A stretch of DNA of 64,000 bases, from positions 11,029,523 to 11,093,522 of the forward strand of contig OX336342.1 in the NCBI GenBank assembly GCA_946902875.1, given 5' to 3'. The stretch's first letter is position 1, and every line of letters starts with the position of its first letter. Source of the DNA: Nematopogon swammerdamellus. Its lineage: Eukaryota; Arthropoda; Insecta; Lepidoptera; Adelidae. Of this stretch, positions 31,410 through 42,285 are shown piece after piece. Both the position numbers and the translations under genes were made by a program. Below the pieces are notes generated by a model. That model searched no databases. It had not been told where the DNA came from and saw nothing but the letters and a program-made list of their open reading frames with translations.

Positions 31410-31490
31410 CGGTATGGAATTCGCAATCCCCGCATACAACCGAATGTCCATGGGCGTCGTTAGACACCTTATGGGTGGCTCGGTGACACA
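31410..31490 (+). pseudogene. 3'-end scrap of a non-LTR element
   Basis: 'gaattcgcaatccccgcatac...ccatgggcgtcgttagacaccttatgggtggct' matches the 8035-8080 scrap in inverse and resembles the 3' coding end of the intact element and the scraps at 35080 and 50450. Confidence 0.5.
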
Positions 31491-31961
31491 TGTCGCGCTT
31501 TCAATCAAAGACAAATGAAAGAGGTAACATTTGTGTTATAAAATGCAAGTTTGATGTCAAAAGGGTGTTCTTAAATGTTCGCGTATCTCCTCTAACTTTC
31601 AAAATTCTCACTCGAGGTAACCCCGATGTCACATTAACATATGCGTGAAAGCCTTTCCGTGTTCCCTTAGCACGTGCGTGTCAAGTTTGTTTTCTCGCGT
31701 AAAATAGTGAGTCAGATGCGGAGGTTGTCTTTAGTTTTTGCGATCAAGCTTCGGTGAGCACCTTCGTAGTATTTTAACAATACGAAAACTACAGTTATGG
31801 AGCACAAATATTTTTAAAATGTCGGCCGTTTTGATTACCCCCTGTCAGTCTCGCCCAAGAGGTACATTTTAGTTGTAGGTGGTGAATCGGCCGTTAATAC
31901 CTAACGATAGTGACATAGAAATACTTTATTGCCGCTGAAATCGTACAACCATCTCAATAAT
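31491..31961. other. Unassigned DNA
   Basis: No recognisable feature. Confidence 0.35.
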
Positions 31962-32360
31962 TTAAAAGAATAGGCCCACTGCATTTCTCCCCGTGTATAA
32001 AGTGTAGACATCTTTAGAACCTCACCTACTGAACCTACTGACCTCCCACGAGTCATCCATCGCGTGTAGGGGGAATTATTTAAAGGCTACTAAGGCATGA
32101 GGACAAGACGTAGTGCTAAAGGGCGACTGGGTAGCCGCCTCTCACCTTGACACGGTACTTACACAGTCGTGCAGTACGTAACTTTACTTGCTGTTTAATA
32201 ATAATTATCTTGTAATAATGGTTTGCTAAGTATCACAACACCGATCATTTCGGTAAAATACACATTACACAACATTCGGGTATAATATTATTTTTCCGAA
32301 CGCAGCATAACAGCGATTACTCTGCTTACCCCGATTGTCGGGATACAGCGTGATGTGTGT
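31962..32360 (+). mobile_element. Family H, copy with ~95-bp internal insertion
   Basis: 'gaataggcccactgcatttctccccgtgta' is separated from 'aaaggctactaaggcatgagg' by extra sequence (about 32002-32093). The 3' part, including 'cccgattgtcgggatacagcgtg', is normal. Confidence 0.65.
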
Positions 32361-33169
32361 AAGTACTTATGCTGCTCTTAAACACTCTTCAGAAGGGAAT
32401 ATGAGCACCAAATGTTTACGTATGACATGCAAATTCGGTCTTATATATTGCTAATAAATTTCAAATATAAACTTTATATTTTAAATTCATTATCAATATT
32501 ATATGTATAAGCATTTAATGCTATTAACAAACACTGTCTCCATATAATTCTGATTTCCTCATTTGTAAAGTTATGTCGAAAAGAGATAAAAGTCCCAGAA
32601 AAAAAAGCCAATTTCATCTCAACCCTCACCCATATAACACATACCCTCTACTCTGCTCCTTGTCAGCTCTTTAGACATTCACAAATATAGAGACCCGGCC
32701 TAGCCGCGCTCGGGCAGGGGTGGTCGGGGTGATGTAAATCACGTGACAAACTGCACACATCCGTAGAACCTAATCACAATAATCCCCCCTACAAGCGTGA
32801 TGGAGTGTATGAGAGAGCTCGCGTGAGGCCAGTAAGAGCGGTAAGGTTCTAATGATGTCTACACACTTTATTAAGTGAAAGCAAGAACGAGTACCTACAT
32901 AGTTTCTAGAAACTGGAAGGCATCGTCCCGGGAGCGAGGCGCGGACGCGCCACCATCCATCACCGCGTCACCGACCGAATAGTACCCCTGTGTCGCATCT
33001 AGCTGTGAAATAAGTAACTATGTAAATAAATGGTAATTTAAGAAATTATTCAGCAATCACTACACTACAACCATTTTAAAGGGTGATTCTGCACCACAAT
33101 TAAAATATGTAATATGGATTTTTTTTTTCAAAATCATTCATTATATTTTATTTTACATTCCCACAATCG
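32361..33169. other. Unassigned DNA
   Basis: AT-rich with GC-rich patches near 32690-32735 and 32930-32985. No recognisable gene. Confidence 0.4.
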
Positions 33170-33350
33170 AGTATTTTGCTACTACCTACTCATATTTCAA
33201 AACATACTACTTTCAAAAATCCAAAGGTTGACTAGAAGAAATCTCTTTAAGTGATTAGTCCGCCTTTGCCCGTCATGCAAATTATATATCGTACTTGTCT
33301 CTGTAACATATTTTTGGACCAATAAAGCATTTCAACCATCTGGCTATCTA
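33170..33350 (+). mobile_element. Non-LTR 3' UTR remnant (family M)
   Basis: 'tactacctactcat...atccaaag...taagtgattagtccgcctttg...accaataaagcattt' is shared with 59020-59180. The 'aataaag' near the end fits the poly(A)-proximal end of a retroelement 3' UTR. Confidence 0.55.
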
Positions 33351-34021
33351 GATTTGTGTTGCGGTAAATTTGAAAAATGTACGGGGCCATGAATTTCTTT
33401 TTAAAAAAAAATTTAAATACCATAGTTGTTCATTTGAGCTCCGTTCAGGTTTTAAGTTTGGTTTAGAAGAAAAAGAAACGATCCAGAAGTTTTAAATTTG
33501 TTATGTCTACTACCAACTTTTAAATACATACTTAGTACATTTAAACTTGTATGATAGATTTATGAAAAGTGCAGAATATCATCACAGGGTCTTAACATAT
33601 TCGAGAGATTTTTGCGTGAGGCACCTGAAATCACTACGCACATGTAGACATATATAAACAGAGGTGGTCAGTGATTTCTGCGGCGATAAGGTGTTCTGGA
33701 CAACCATAAATATATGGTAGAGGCTGCACTTATATATAAAATAAATAGAATAAATAGGTAGCAAATAAAATTACTATTATTTTGGGAGGGATTGTTTTTT
33801 TGTCTCAAACATTCATAAGAAAACAAGATTTTGATGTTTATGCATTTATTGTTGTTCATATTTTGCTGTTAATTTACTGATGTTTTCGTAATACTAACAT
33901 TCGTGGCCAGCTGTTCCAGAGAGGGAGAGATGGGAGGGAGAATGAAAGAGAGGAAAAGTATACAATTAACTGTTTATTTGCATACGATTATTTTGAGTGG
34001 TATGACGTGTTGCACTTCATT
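33351..34021. other. Unassigned AT-rich DNA
   Basis: No recognisable feature. Confidence 0.4.
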
Positions 34022-34465
34022 TTTAACCCCCGACGAAAAAAGGGGGCTGCTATACGTTTAACGTGTGTGTGTATGTGTGTGTGGGTGTGTCTGTCTGTGG
34101 CATCGTAGCTCCCAAACGGATGGACCGGTTTGGATGCGGTATTTTTTTAATAGAAACCTGGTGTAATCGGGATGGTTCTTAGCCATGTTTGTAATCAAGT
34201 AAATTAAGTAATCAAAAAATTAATAAATCTTACAAAGTGGACAGATTTGCATGCGGTTTTTTTTTTTTGAAAGCTTGAAATGAAAGTTAAATTACAAATT
34301 AAAAAAACCCCCGACCCTTAAAAAGTAATAAATAATTTCCGTTTACTTACTTTAAGGAGTCGGGGGACCGCTAAGTAAATAAAATATAAAAACTCAGAGC
34401 TGCGCGGTAAGTTACTTAGCGGTCCACCGACTCCTTTAAGTAGGTAAGTAAGTAAACTTTTTTTT
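34022..34465 (+). mobile_element. Family E element with internal foldback
   Basis: Starts 'ttaacccccgacgaaaaaag', then a GT tract, 'ggcatcgtagctcccaaacggatggaccg', 'gatggttcttagccatgtttg', and a foldback (arms about 34304-34385 and 34405-34460). Opposite orientation to 14150-14668. Confidence 0.75.
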
Positions 34466-35004
34466 AAGTATTAGGTACCTACTCAAAATATTTACTTACA
34501 TTTGCACTCTTGTTTGCACTTATGTGTCGACGAGTACATATTATTACCCTATTACTATTACCCTATTTTTTTATAGTAAGTGCGACATGTGGCGACGAGA
34601 GTTTATTTATTTATTTATAGACAGCCGGCGCGGGTGCTTGTGCCCAAAAACTTCAACGACAGATCAGACACAGTCAATAACACCACTTGTTGCGTAACCA
34701 TGCTCAGACAGGCGCCATATCAGCTATAAGGTGGACAAAAATATCGGCTTTTAATATATTTTCGCCTTATGACTTATGAGTTATGACACAGGAACGATTA
34801 ACTCAGATGTTGGGGCTCAACAACATACGGATGTTCCGAGCTAATCCGGCGACTGTGGCGGATACGGATGGGGGCAGGAGGGATGAGAAAAGCCAATTCA
34901 TTAGATCACCGGCCATGGTAGTACCTATAAAACAGGCTAAGGGAACCGATTCTTCGCCTGTGGCGCAATGATTCAAGTCCTTCAATGAGCTCGGCTTCAA
35001 TCAC
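34466..35004. other. Unassigned DNA
   Basis: A 62-codon frame at 34783-34971 is unrecognised. Confidence 0.35.
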
Positions 35005-35200
35005 CAATTAGGCGGATGGCGCGGCACTGGATAGAGTTCGAGGACGTCAACAAGTAAAGGGGGCATCCTTCCCTTAAGATGTCTAACGATGCGCATGGGT
35101 ATTCGGTCGCATGCAGGTGTTGCGAATGCCATGCCGACCCGATAGGTGCCTGTTCATTCACGCCCCTCTTGTAGGAGCCGAGACTGTTCTTTTGGGGAAA
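35005..35200 (-). pseudogene. Non-LTR RT C-terminal remnant with internal deletion
   Basis: On the minus strand an extreme C-terminal coding/3' segment (matching 8270-8330 of the intact element) is followed by YLLTSSNSIQCRAIRLIGD, the counterpart of YLLGSLDSIQRRAVRLVND. The order in the DNA implies rearrangement or deletion. Confidence 0.55.
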
Positions 35201-35210
35201 TATATATATA

Positions 35211-35613
35211 TTTTTTTTATGTAATCCGTTATGTGTGGCTGAGTCGGAGGGGCCAAAGCACATGCTCTAACTAGCCAATATCACCTCCGAGAAGGTAGGT
35301 GCCATACCGGAGACTTCCCTGGATTGCTGGCTATACTGGACTAGAGGAGAACACAACCGAGGTAGCTTGCGGCCATCTTACATCCAGTACGGTGGTACCA
35401 ACCCAGTCGACTACAATTTGAGCCTACCACCTAGTAAGGGGCAAGGGAAGGGACCTACAGTTTTACACCGGTTCCGAACGGTGAAGCAGCGGGTGTAGGT
35501 ATGCACGTAAATTTTTTCGTCAGAGAAAACTCATTGGTACACGCCGACCGGATTCGAACCTCGGACCTCCCGCATGAGAAGCCGATGCCCAAACCACTCG
35601 GCCACCCGCCGCT
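35211..35613 (-). mobile_element. SINE C, full length
   Basis: The best copy of the family. On the minus strand the tRNA-like head reads GGTGGCCGAGTGGTTTGGGC (A box, Leu/Ser-type) then TCCGAGGTTCGAATCCGG (B box); next comes 'cggcgtgtaccaatgagttt'. Then come the shared central body and an A tail (T run at 35211-35218). Confidence 0.9.
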
Positions 35614-36018
35614 TATTATGGACGAGTTTTCCATAGTGTACCAGCTCTGCGTGACTACAGTCTACTTTCACAATCCTGAAATTAATTACCCATTTTGAAC
35701 ATTCGTAAACTTGGGTTGCAACACAGAATCAGTCTACAAAGCGAGCAATGCAATATACGATTACGACCATTGATGTCTAATTTTATAGATCGAACGTCGC
35801 GCGATTTAAACTGTACTACGCTTCGTCTTAACAAGTGTGCGTGCATTCACACACAGTATTGTGATACTCACACAAGCACACACATATATCATATAGTCGT
35901 TTCATGTCCGTAAACGGCGGGCATCGGAGCGCGCCGCGCCTCCTGCCACGAGATACTTTCGTGTTTGCATTTTACACACCGCCATGCTGTCACGTGACGC
36001 GATCCCTACGACGTTACT
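35614..36018. other. Unassigned DNA
   Basis: No recognisable feature. Confidence 0.35.
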
Positions 36019-36146
36019 GTCGCGTTCTCACTTGCCTACAGATGATAAGAGTGAGCGAGAAAGTTGTCATCGCTCGCCCATCGGCGCGATTGTCGTATTT
36101 CCGCTCACTCTTATGATCAGTAGGCAAGTGGGAACGAGAACGCGAT
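36019..36146. mobile_element. Foldback, ~40-bp arms
   Basis: Arms 36019-36057 and 36102-36146 pair ('gttctcacttgcctacagatgataagagtgagcg' against its near-inverse), with a 44-nt loop and a small extra 'gttc' in one arm. Probably a small MITE or hairpin element. Confidence 0.65.
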
Positions 36147-37092
36147 AGCTACGTCCCACAAGTCAGCATGGCTTCTTAACACGTCATAACATGCTCAGGC
36201 GAAACAAACAACAACGTTTGTCACTGTTACTCTTGCATAAAACACAGCTTTACTCTTTCTCGTTCGCTCTTTATATTAATTACGTATACAAAAATCTGTT
36301 TAACATAAAATTTGAGAAAAAAACCAGCAAAATAAATACTTACTGATGGAAGGAGACGCCATGCGCCATTCTTTACGTAATTTCGATCTGAGCTGTTACA
36401 ATACTTGTAACAGCAACCGGGCATGCTGAACACACGCACTTTTGCGCCACAGACTCGGTACAGTAAGACTTACGCTCAACACGCGCTGCACACGCCGTAT
36501 GAAGCGGCTGTCCGTGAAATCTGCAATTTATGCAGTTCTCGTCGAGAACAAATTTTTTCGGGAGTAATGTATGGGATGGGCATATCTCTAAATATACATC
36601 AATGATTACGACAGACATTAAAAATGCGTTCGGCTAACCAGAACGCTGTAAGCGAGTGTGGTTCGACCCCGATAGAGCAACGCAGTAGATATGTCAGCAT
36701 CGCCACCGCGCCGCGCCGCCGCCGCCCGCCGCCTCCGGTGCCGGTGGTGGAGGCGCCAACAGTGCCCGCGCCGGCCCTGTCTCAGTCGGCGACTTTAAAC
36801 TTTGTTCGACTCCACCCCGGCGCGCCGAGACTTCGTGTCCCAACAAATAGACGGCCCCTCTTTAGCCCATATTATATTTATGAAAAATCGTTGCTTCAGC
36901 ATATTGCCGAGTGTCGCATTGACCTCGCGATGGAATAATCGTCCCAAATTATGTATAAGTTCATTAGTGTAATGTTGATACACTTTAATAATCACTTTAG
37001 TTCATAAGTAAATATAGAGGAATTTTCAAGATTTTTCTTTATCAAGCGAAGTTAAAAAGCTATCGATCTGCTCTGATAAATGAAGCATTACA
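36147..37092. other. Unassigned, GC-rich patch 36695-36840
   Basis: A 104-codon plus frame (36624-36938) has a proline/arginine-rich low-complexity middle; not recognised and not called. The segment 37035-37085 ('gaagttaaaaagctatcgatctgctctgat') recurs at 47340-47400. Confidence 0.4.
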
Positions 37093-37547
37093 TAATAAAA
37101 AAAACCGGCCAAGTGCGAGTCGAACTCGCGCACCGAGGCCTCGGTCGCGAGGGTCCCGTATCGCCATGACACGGCCAGCGCTACTCACGCCATCTAGATG
37201 GCGTGTTATGAAATGCTTCATATTAGTTAATGACATGCTTCATAATCTATTCGGTAGATGGCGCGCGCGCGCATACACTTTTTGGTTTCTTCTATTCCCA
37301 TAGAAGAAACCCCCGTAAATTTTTTACTTTTTCTTATTTTTATTATTTGTTGTTATATCGGCCATAATAACACATTTTTTGTGAAAATTTCAACGGGCTA
37401 CCTATTACGGTTCAAGAGATACAGCCCTCGGACAGACGGACGGACGCACAGACAGGCAGACAGACAGACAGACAGATAGACAGACAGACAGACAGACGGC
37501 GTAGGCTTAGTAATAGGGTCCCGTACCTGATACGGAACCCTAAAAAA
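37093..37547 (+). mobile_element. Family D element, full-length copy
   Basis: 'aaaccggccaagtgcgagtcgaactcgcgcaccgagg' through the CG-rich insert, the 'gtgaaaatttcaacgggctacctattacggttcaagagatacag' module and a long GACA tract (37428-37497) to 'gatacggaaccctaaaaa'. Inverse partner of 25683-26072. Confidence 0.85.
37428..37497 (+). repeat. (GACA)n microsatellite within family D
   Basis: Imperfect GACA/GACG units. It has expanded relative to the corresponding tract of the 25683 copy. Confidence 0.85.
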
Positions 37548-38187
37548 CAGAATGTGCCAGGTGAGTAATATTGAAGGTACATCTACACTATTATTTATTT
37601 TCATAAAACTAAACTAATTATTCTAGTTCATTTTTATTTAGATTTAAGGAAGAATCGATTGTCTGTAACGATTTATTATTGTACCGATGGTGCTTTTGTT
37701 AATGTAAAATCGTCTTTTCCCTCGGACGCTGCCCCGCCACGCCCCGCCGAAGATCTAAAAATGTTTACTAGTCGCATCGCCTCTACTGAGAAAGAACTAA
37801 TACTTACCTACATATCTTCGTGAAGCCGAAGCTTTGCTAATCCATTGTAAAGTTATTTATATCGAAAACTCGAAAGTTTCAGCTCACGCGAAGTTCAACA
37901 GCGATTACTTAAAATTTATGATCACTCGTCGCTTCGTTGGTTAAAAGTTCGGTACAAAGTTTGCTTACAGAACCACTCGTATTCGATTAGGCTTTTGTGC
38001 TTGTTTTAATCGAATAATGCTATTTTAATGTTATTTAACACATCACTATAATAACTTACCTATATAACACAAAACGTTGATTATGTAGATGATCCTAAAA
38101 CACTTTGGATGCATAAGTGAAAATTTTGAGGAGACCAAATTTAATGTATTGCATATTTTCTTTTACTTTGTATCTTCTAAAATTATA
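37548..38187. other. Unassigned AT-rich DNA
   Basis: No recognisable feature. Confidence 0.4.
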
Positions 38188-38254
38188 GATAGTACCAAAG
38201 AGTTTGTATTACGTCGCTGCGCAGCGACGTAATACAAACTCTTTGGATAGTACC
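38188..38254. mobile_element. Perfect 52-bp palindrome flanked by 9-bp direct repeat
   Basis: 38195-38220 and 38221-38246 are exact inverted copies with no loop. 'gatagtacc' occurs at both edges (38188-38196 and 38246-38254), like a target-site duplication. It may be a minimal foldback insertion. Confidence 0.7.
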
Positions 38255-38340
38255 TACAATTAATATTCTCCAATTTCAGTTAAGGAATCACTCACTTCTG
38301 TGTGTAACCTAAATGTGTATAACGTTCATATTTAGTAAAA

Positions 38341-38405
38341 AAAAGCAAAAAAAAAAAAAAATACAGTCGAATTGAGAACCTCCTCCTTTTTTTGAAGTCG
38401 GTTAA
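38341..38405 (+). repeat. Family L module
   Basis: A-rich run then 'cgaattgagaacctcctcctttttttgaagtcggtt', as at 5318-5385. Confidence 0.6.
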
Positions 38406-38463
38406 TAAGTAATGGAACCTCGCTCTCATCTTTACATTGACAGAGATTTGGAAAATCTTAGCT

Positions 38464-38504
38464 GTGGCACTACTGAATTATATTACTTAATTCAGTAGTG
38501 CCAC
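38464..38504. repeat. Inverted repeat, exact 15-bp arms
   Basis: 'gtggcactactgaat' (38464-38478) and its inverse (38490-38504), loop 11 nt. Confidence 0.7.
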
Positions 38505-38900
38505 TTAAGAACTTAATATAATTTTATTCGTCCTAAAACGTTTCCACTGTAGTAGTGAAGTACTCAGTAGCTTTTCATAAACTGTGTATGATGCTATGCC
38601 CACAGCTCCTAGGGCAGGGCGGAGTATTTAATATGAAATGAGAGGCGATGCGTTGTAAGCTGACAATATCCTCCAGAGGTCACTTTGTCATATCGTATAA
38701 GGCGATGGCGATTCCATGCTGATGCTTGAAGTTTTGCAACCGAGGTAGAATACAATACATTATTTGGAGCAAAGCTTTTTAACGCACCTTTGGTATGGGA
38801 AACTAACTCAGAAAAAGTGAAATTCCACGAAAGTACGAACGGAATTTGCAACGCTCATCATTTGCTGGGCAGCGCGTGGTTGAAGTCGAACCGTTTTATT

Positions 38901-38941
38901 CCATGCAATATTCCTTACAACTTGTAAGGAATATTGCATGG
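38901..38941. repeat. Near-perfect palindrome, exact 20-bp arms
   Basis: 'ccatgcaatattccttacaa' (38901-38920), one central base, then its exact inverse (38922-38941). Confidence 0.8.
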
Positions 38942-39015
38942 ATGACGCTATCTCGATCGAATTTAAATTGATAATTGAATTTTAAATTTAGTTTGTAGTC
39001 ATTACTCTTAGTAAA

Positions 39016-39062
39016 ATTGTTAATCTTGCTCTCAAGCTGCGTTTTAGATGGGTGTTCCACAT
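39016..39062 (+). repeat. Dispersed repeat pair member
   Basis: 'aaaattgttaatcttgctctcaagctgcgtttt' recurs at 45574-45620. Class unknown. Confidence 0.5.
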
Positions 39063-39133
39063 TCGCCAACTGCCGTACTGGTCAATTCCTTATTCGCCAA
39101 CACTGACAACTATTGCACTATTTTACCGTGTAG

Positions 39134-39300
39134 GGTCGGTACTTAAAAAGAATAGCGCCACTCCATCTCTCCCCGTGCTTACGGCATGCAAAGCGACTAA
39201 GGGATGAGAAAGATATGTTGTGCTAAAGGTGACTGCATACCCACCTCTCGCCTTGGCACGGTCCTTCTACCGAGTCAATTCCCGATTGTCAGGTTACATA
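39134..39300 (+). mobile_element. Family H, 5' part
   Basis: 'gtcggtacttaaaaagaatagcgccactccatctctccccgtg' to 'cacggtccttctaccgagtca', then a short 'cccgattgtcaggtt' end. Internally deleted. Confidence 0.65.
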
Positions 39301-39389
39301 CACTTATGAAATTTTGCACACCTGTTTAGAAGCCCACATAGACTAACATAATATACGAATATTGTGCAATTCCAACGATATTACATACA

Positions 39390-39437
39390 TGCGGGTCGAA
39401 TTGATAACCCCTTTTTTTGAAGAAGTCGGTTAAAAAT
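39390..39437 (+). repeat. Family L module, degenerate
   Basis: 'gggtcgaattgataacccctttttttgaagaagtcggtt'. Confidence 0.5.
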
Positions 39438-41707
39438 ACAGCATTTGTTTTTCCTTTTCAACAAATCACTATTGGATGAATCTTTAACGTATAATGAAAG
39501 TATATTATACCTACATATATTAAAGCAGTAAATTCTAAATTGGAATCGTCTCATCGACACAGTAGCCCATTTTCAAAGAAAATTTTGGCACCAAATTAGC
39601 ATTGTTCATTTATTTTCTTCCCCCGAAGTCGTTTACATAACGTTTTCGCCGACAGAATACAAATAAATTTGATGACGTGAAGCTCAGCGGAGCGTGAGTG
39701 CGCCGCGTCGCTGCGTCTCGAACCGAATTAATTTATTTATTGTGTCTCTTTTTCAGATTGCACGTTGTTCTTGTCACAACACGGCCGCCCGCCGCCCCGC
39801 CCTGCCGCCGCGCCGCCCGCCCCAGCAGCGTGTCGCGTCTCACCCGCCCGTGTCTCATAAATATGTAAAGCGGAGATGGATTCAATACTCTATCTCATGT
39901 CGTAGCGTTTACTTTCTTTGATGGTTAAATTTTATGAAAAACAATTTGTCTCAGGTGAGTATAGTAATATTATTATTATACAGAAAGACCTACACCACCT
40001 CATTGAAGCCTATCTACACAGTTCCAACGCCATTGTTCCCTGAACTATCCATTCCCACTCCAACCTACCCTACTCTGCCCTATCTTGCATCCTTCCATCC
40101 CACTCTGAATAGAGGTTGCCAAGAGTGTGAATGGTGAACCAGGATAAGGTCATCCAGCAATATATTCACTTTGTAATAATAGAGGCAGATATTAATTCAC
40201 TGGAGATATTAAATAACTATTGTACTTATTACAAAAAACTGCTGTTCACTCGTACTGAAAAATAAAAGCTCCATGGAAATGCACAAGCAGCAAACATAAG
40301 TAACTTACTCGAACATAACATAAACAAAACAAAAATATATCCTGCCGGCGCCGTGTGATCTCCATAGGGAAGTTTCCCCTCTGATGCGTCGCATAGGGAT
40401 CCTCACGATATCTCAACAGTTGAAAAAGTTACCGCTGTTACTTTATGTCATACATGTAGGAATGGCCCACTCTAATCTACCCTACCCTAATTCTCAACTT
40501 TCTATCCAAATTCATCCCAGGTTCCCCATCCTACCATCTCCTCATCTTGAATAATTCTTAAATTTTATCTATTTTACTTTAGTCAACATTTTCCGTCAGC
40601 GTGTTTCTATCGCCATTCAGAGGGGGAATGCTGTGTCCGTCCTAAAGACAATGTGTTTAGCTCCTATAGAGGACATCTTATTTATAAGTTGTGTTTGTTG
40701 TTGTTTCTTTGTTTTGAGATTAATAAAATATGTATTGATTTATTTACTTTCTCCTACTCCCTCTAACATTTCTACAACGTATAGAAACAGTTTCAAGCGA
40801 GCGTACATACTTTTCTCTTGTCTCAACAGAGAGTTATCTCTGCTTAGTTTATCTTAGGTGTCTTGTAAGTTTGCATTATATATAAGAAATTGTTTTGTTT
40901 GTTTTATTTTGTTTAGTTTCGTTTAATATTTTCTTATAATTGTTTAAGATTGTGTTTGGTCAGCTTAAGCTGTGCCTGGGACCCATTCACTAAACATAAG
41001 AAGCTAGTTATTAATTATATGTATTTTTTATTTTACAAAATTGTTTTATTTTCATTTATTTATTTTTATTGTATCTTGTGTTCGTGAAATTTTTTTTTAT
41101 TCGAATTGAATTGAATTAGAATTACAATTTATCGCCGTCATGCACGGAAAGAGAGTCAATTATTATCTACATATCATGCCGCGTTTCCCGTAGCAGTGGC
41201 GCAAAAACTGCAGCTTCATTCGCACTTTTGGCGTCAGCTCTGCGCAGCGATACATCACGTTGTTGAGATTGCCAAGTAACACCAGACAAAGTCTCCACAC
41301 CTCCTGCTAGCGAGAACGGTGATCGACCACAAATATTGAACATCTAACATTCTTGGGTAATATTTTGCATGTAACACTTCATGTAATAATAATGAAATAG
41401 AGAACCACTTTTATACAAAATAAATCATATCGTAAAAATATATATTTTTAACACTTTTTCAAGACAGAGACTACCTTTCTTAATAATTAATATTAAGAAA
41501 TAATTTGGATTAGATCCAAAAGAAAATAACACACCATGTTCACATAAGATTTTTCCTACATACTAATTTCTGAATAAAACTAACTATGCTAGCGGCACTT
41601 ATCGCTTTAAGTAGGAAAGCAGATTTTATCATGAAAAAAAAATTGCAAAGCCAAAATGAAAGACGAATGAAACAATACTTAACCTAATAGTGGGCTCAAA
41701 ATTCAAA
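39438..41707. other. Unassigned DNA
   Basis: Mostly AT-rich. A GC-rich patch (39780-39840, CCGCC runs) follows a pyrimidine tract and 'cag' near 39750. Frames of 65-80 codons are unrecognised. No repeat family of this window matched by eye. Confidence 0.35.
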
Positions 41708-41873
41708 GGCGACTAGGTTGGTACTACCGTACTTGACGTAAGATGACCGCATAGCAGCCCCGGCTGCGTTCTTCTCTGATCAAGTATGTAAGTATAGCCA
41801 ACCAGCAATATAAAGGGAAGTCCCCGGTATAGCACATTCTCGGGGGTGATATGGGCTGACCGATTTTTTACAG
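41708..41873 (+). mobile_element. SINE C, body fragment
   Basis: 'aggttggtactaccgtacttgacgtaagatgaccgcatagc' to 'ctcgggggtgatatgggctgacc'. No head and no A tail. Directly precedes SINE A. Confidence 0.7.
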
Positions 41874-41899
41874 GTTCATATTATATTATATTCTATGTT

Positions 41900-42285
41900 G
41901 TCAGCCTCGATAGCGCAGTGGTGCTGACAGTCGAATGTCGCTATTAATGGTTAAGCAACGCTGGGCCGGTCAGTACTTGGATGGGTGACCGCTCGACCGT
42001 TGGAGGCTGACCGTGGTTCGGATTCCACGTAAAACTGTAGGTCCCTTCCCTTCTTACCTTACTAGGTGGTAGGGTTTAACCCGCCCGGGTTGGTACCACC
42101 GCACTGAATGAAACGTCGGTCGAAACGGCTATGTAAATAGTTTGTGTTTTCCGTCCAGTTCAGTGTAGCCGGCACGACCGAAGGGAAGCACTGACATGGC
42201 ACCTAGTTCACCCGGTGTTATGGGCTGACATCACGAGTGTTGTAGGTGATGTAACCAACTGTATCAGTTTCCATAAAAAAAAAAA
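41900..42285 (+). mobile_element. SINE A, complete copy with tRNA/5S chimeric head
   Basis: A-box-like 'tagcgcagtgg' (41911-41921). Then 'ggttaagcaacgctgggccggtcagtacttggatgggtgaccgc' (41949-41992), which closely follows the internal control region of 5S rRNA. Then a tRNA B box 'ggttcggattcc' (42015-42026), the full body and an A tail. The whole copy is 386 bp. It is the reference copy for the family in this window. Confidence 0.9.

Noticed and set aside
36624..36938. 104-codon proline/arginine-rich frame
   Set aside because: Driven by CCGCCG composition, no motif, and similar artefacts occur in every GC-rich island (also 44657-44995 and 54028-54460).
41949..41992. A 5S rRNA gene
   Set aside because: Only the internal control region is present, inside a SINE head and between tRNA boxes; both ends of 5S rRNA are missing.
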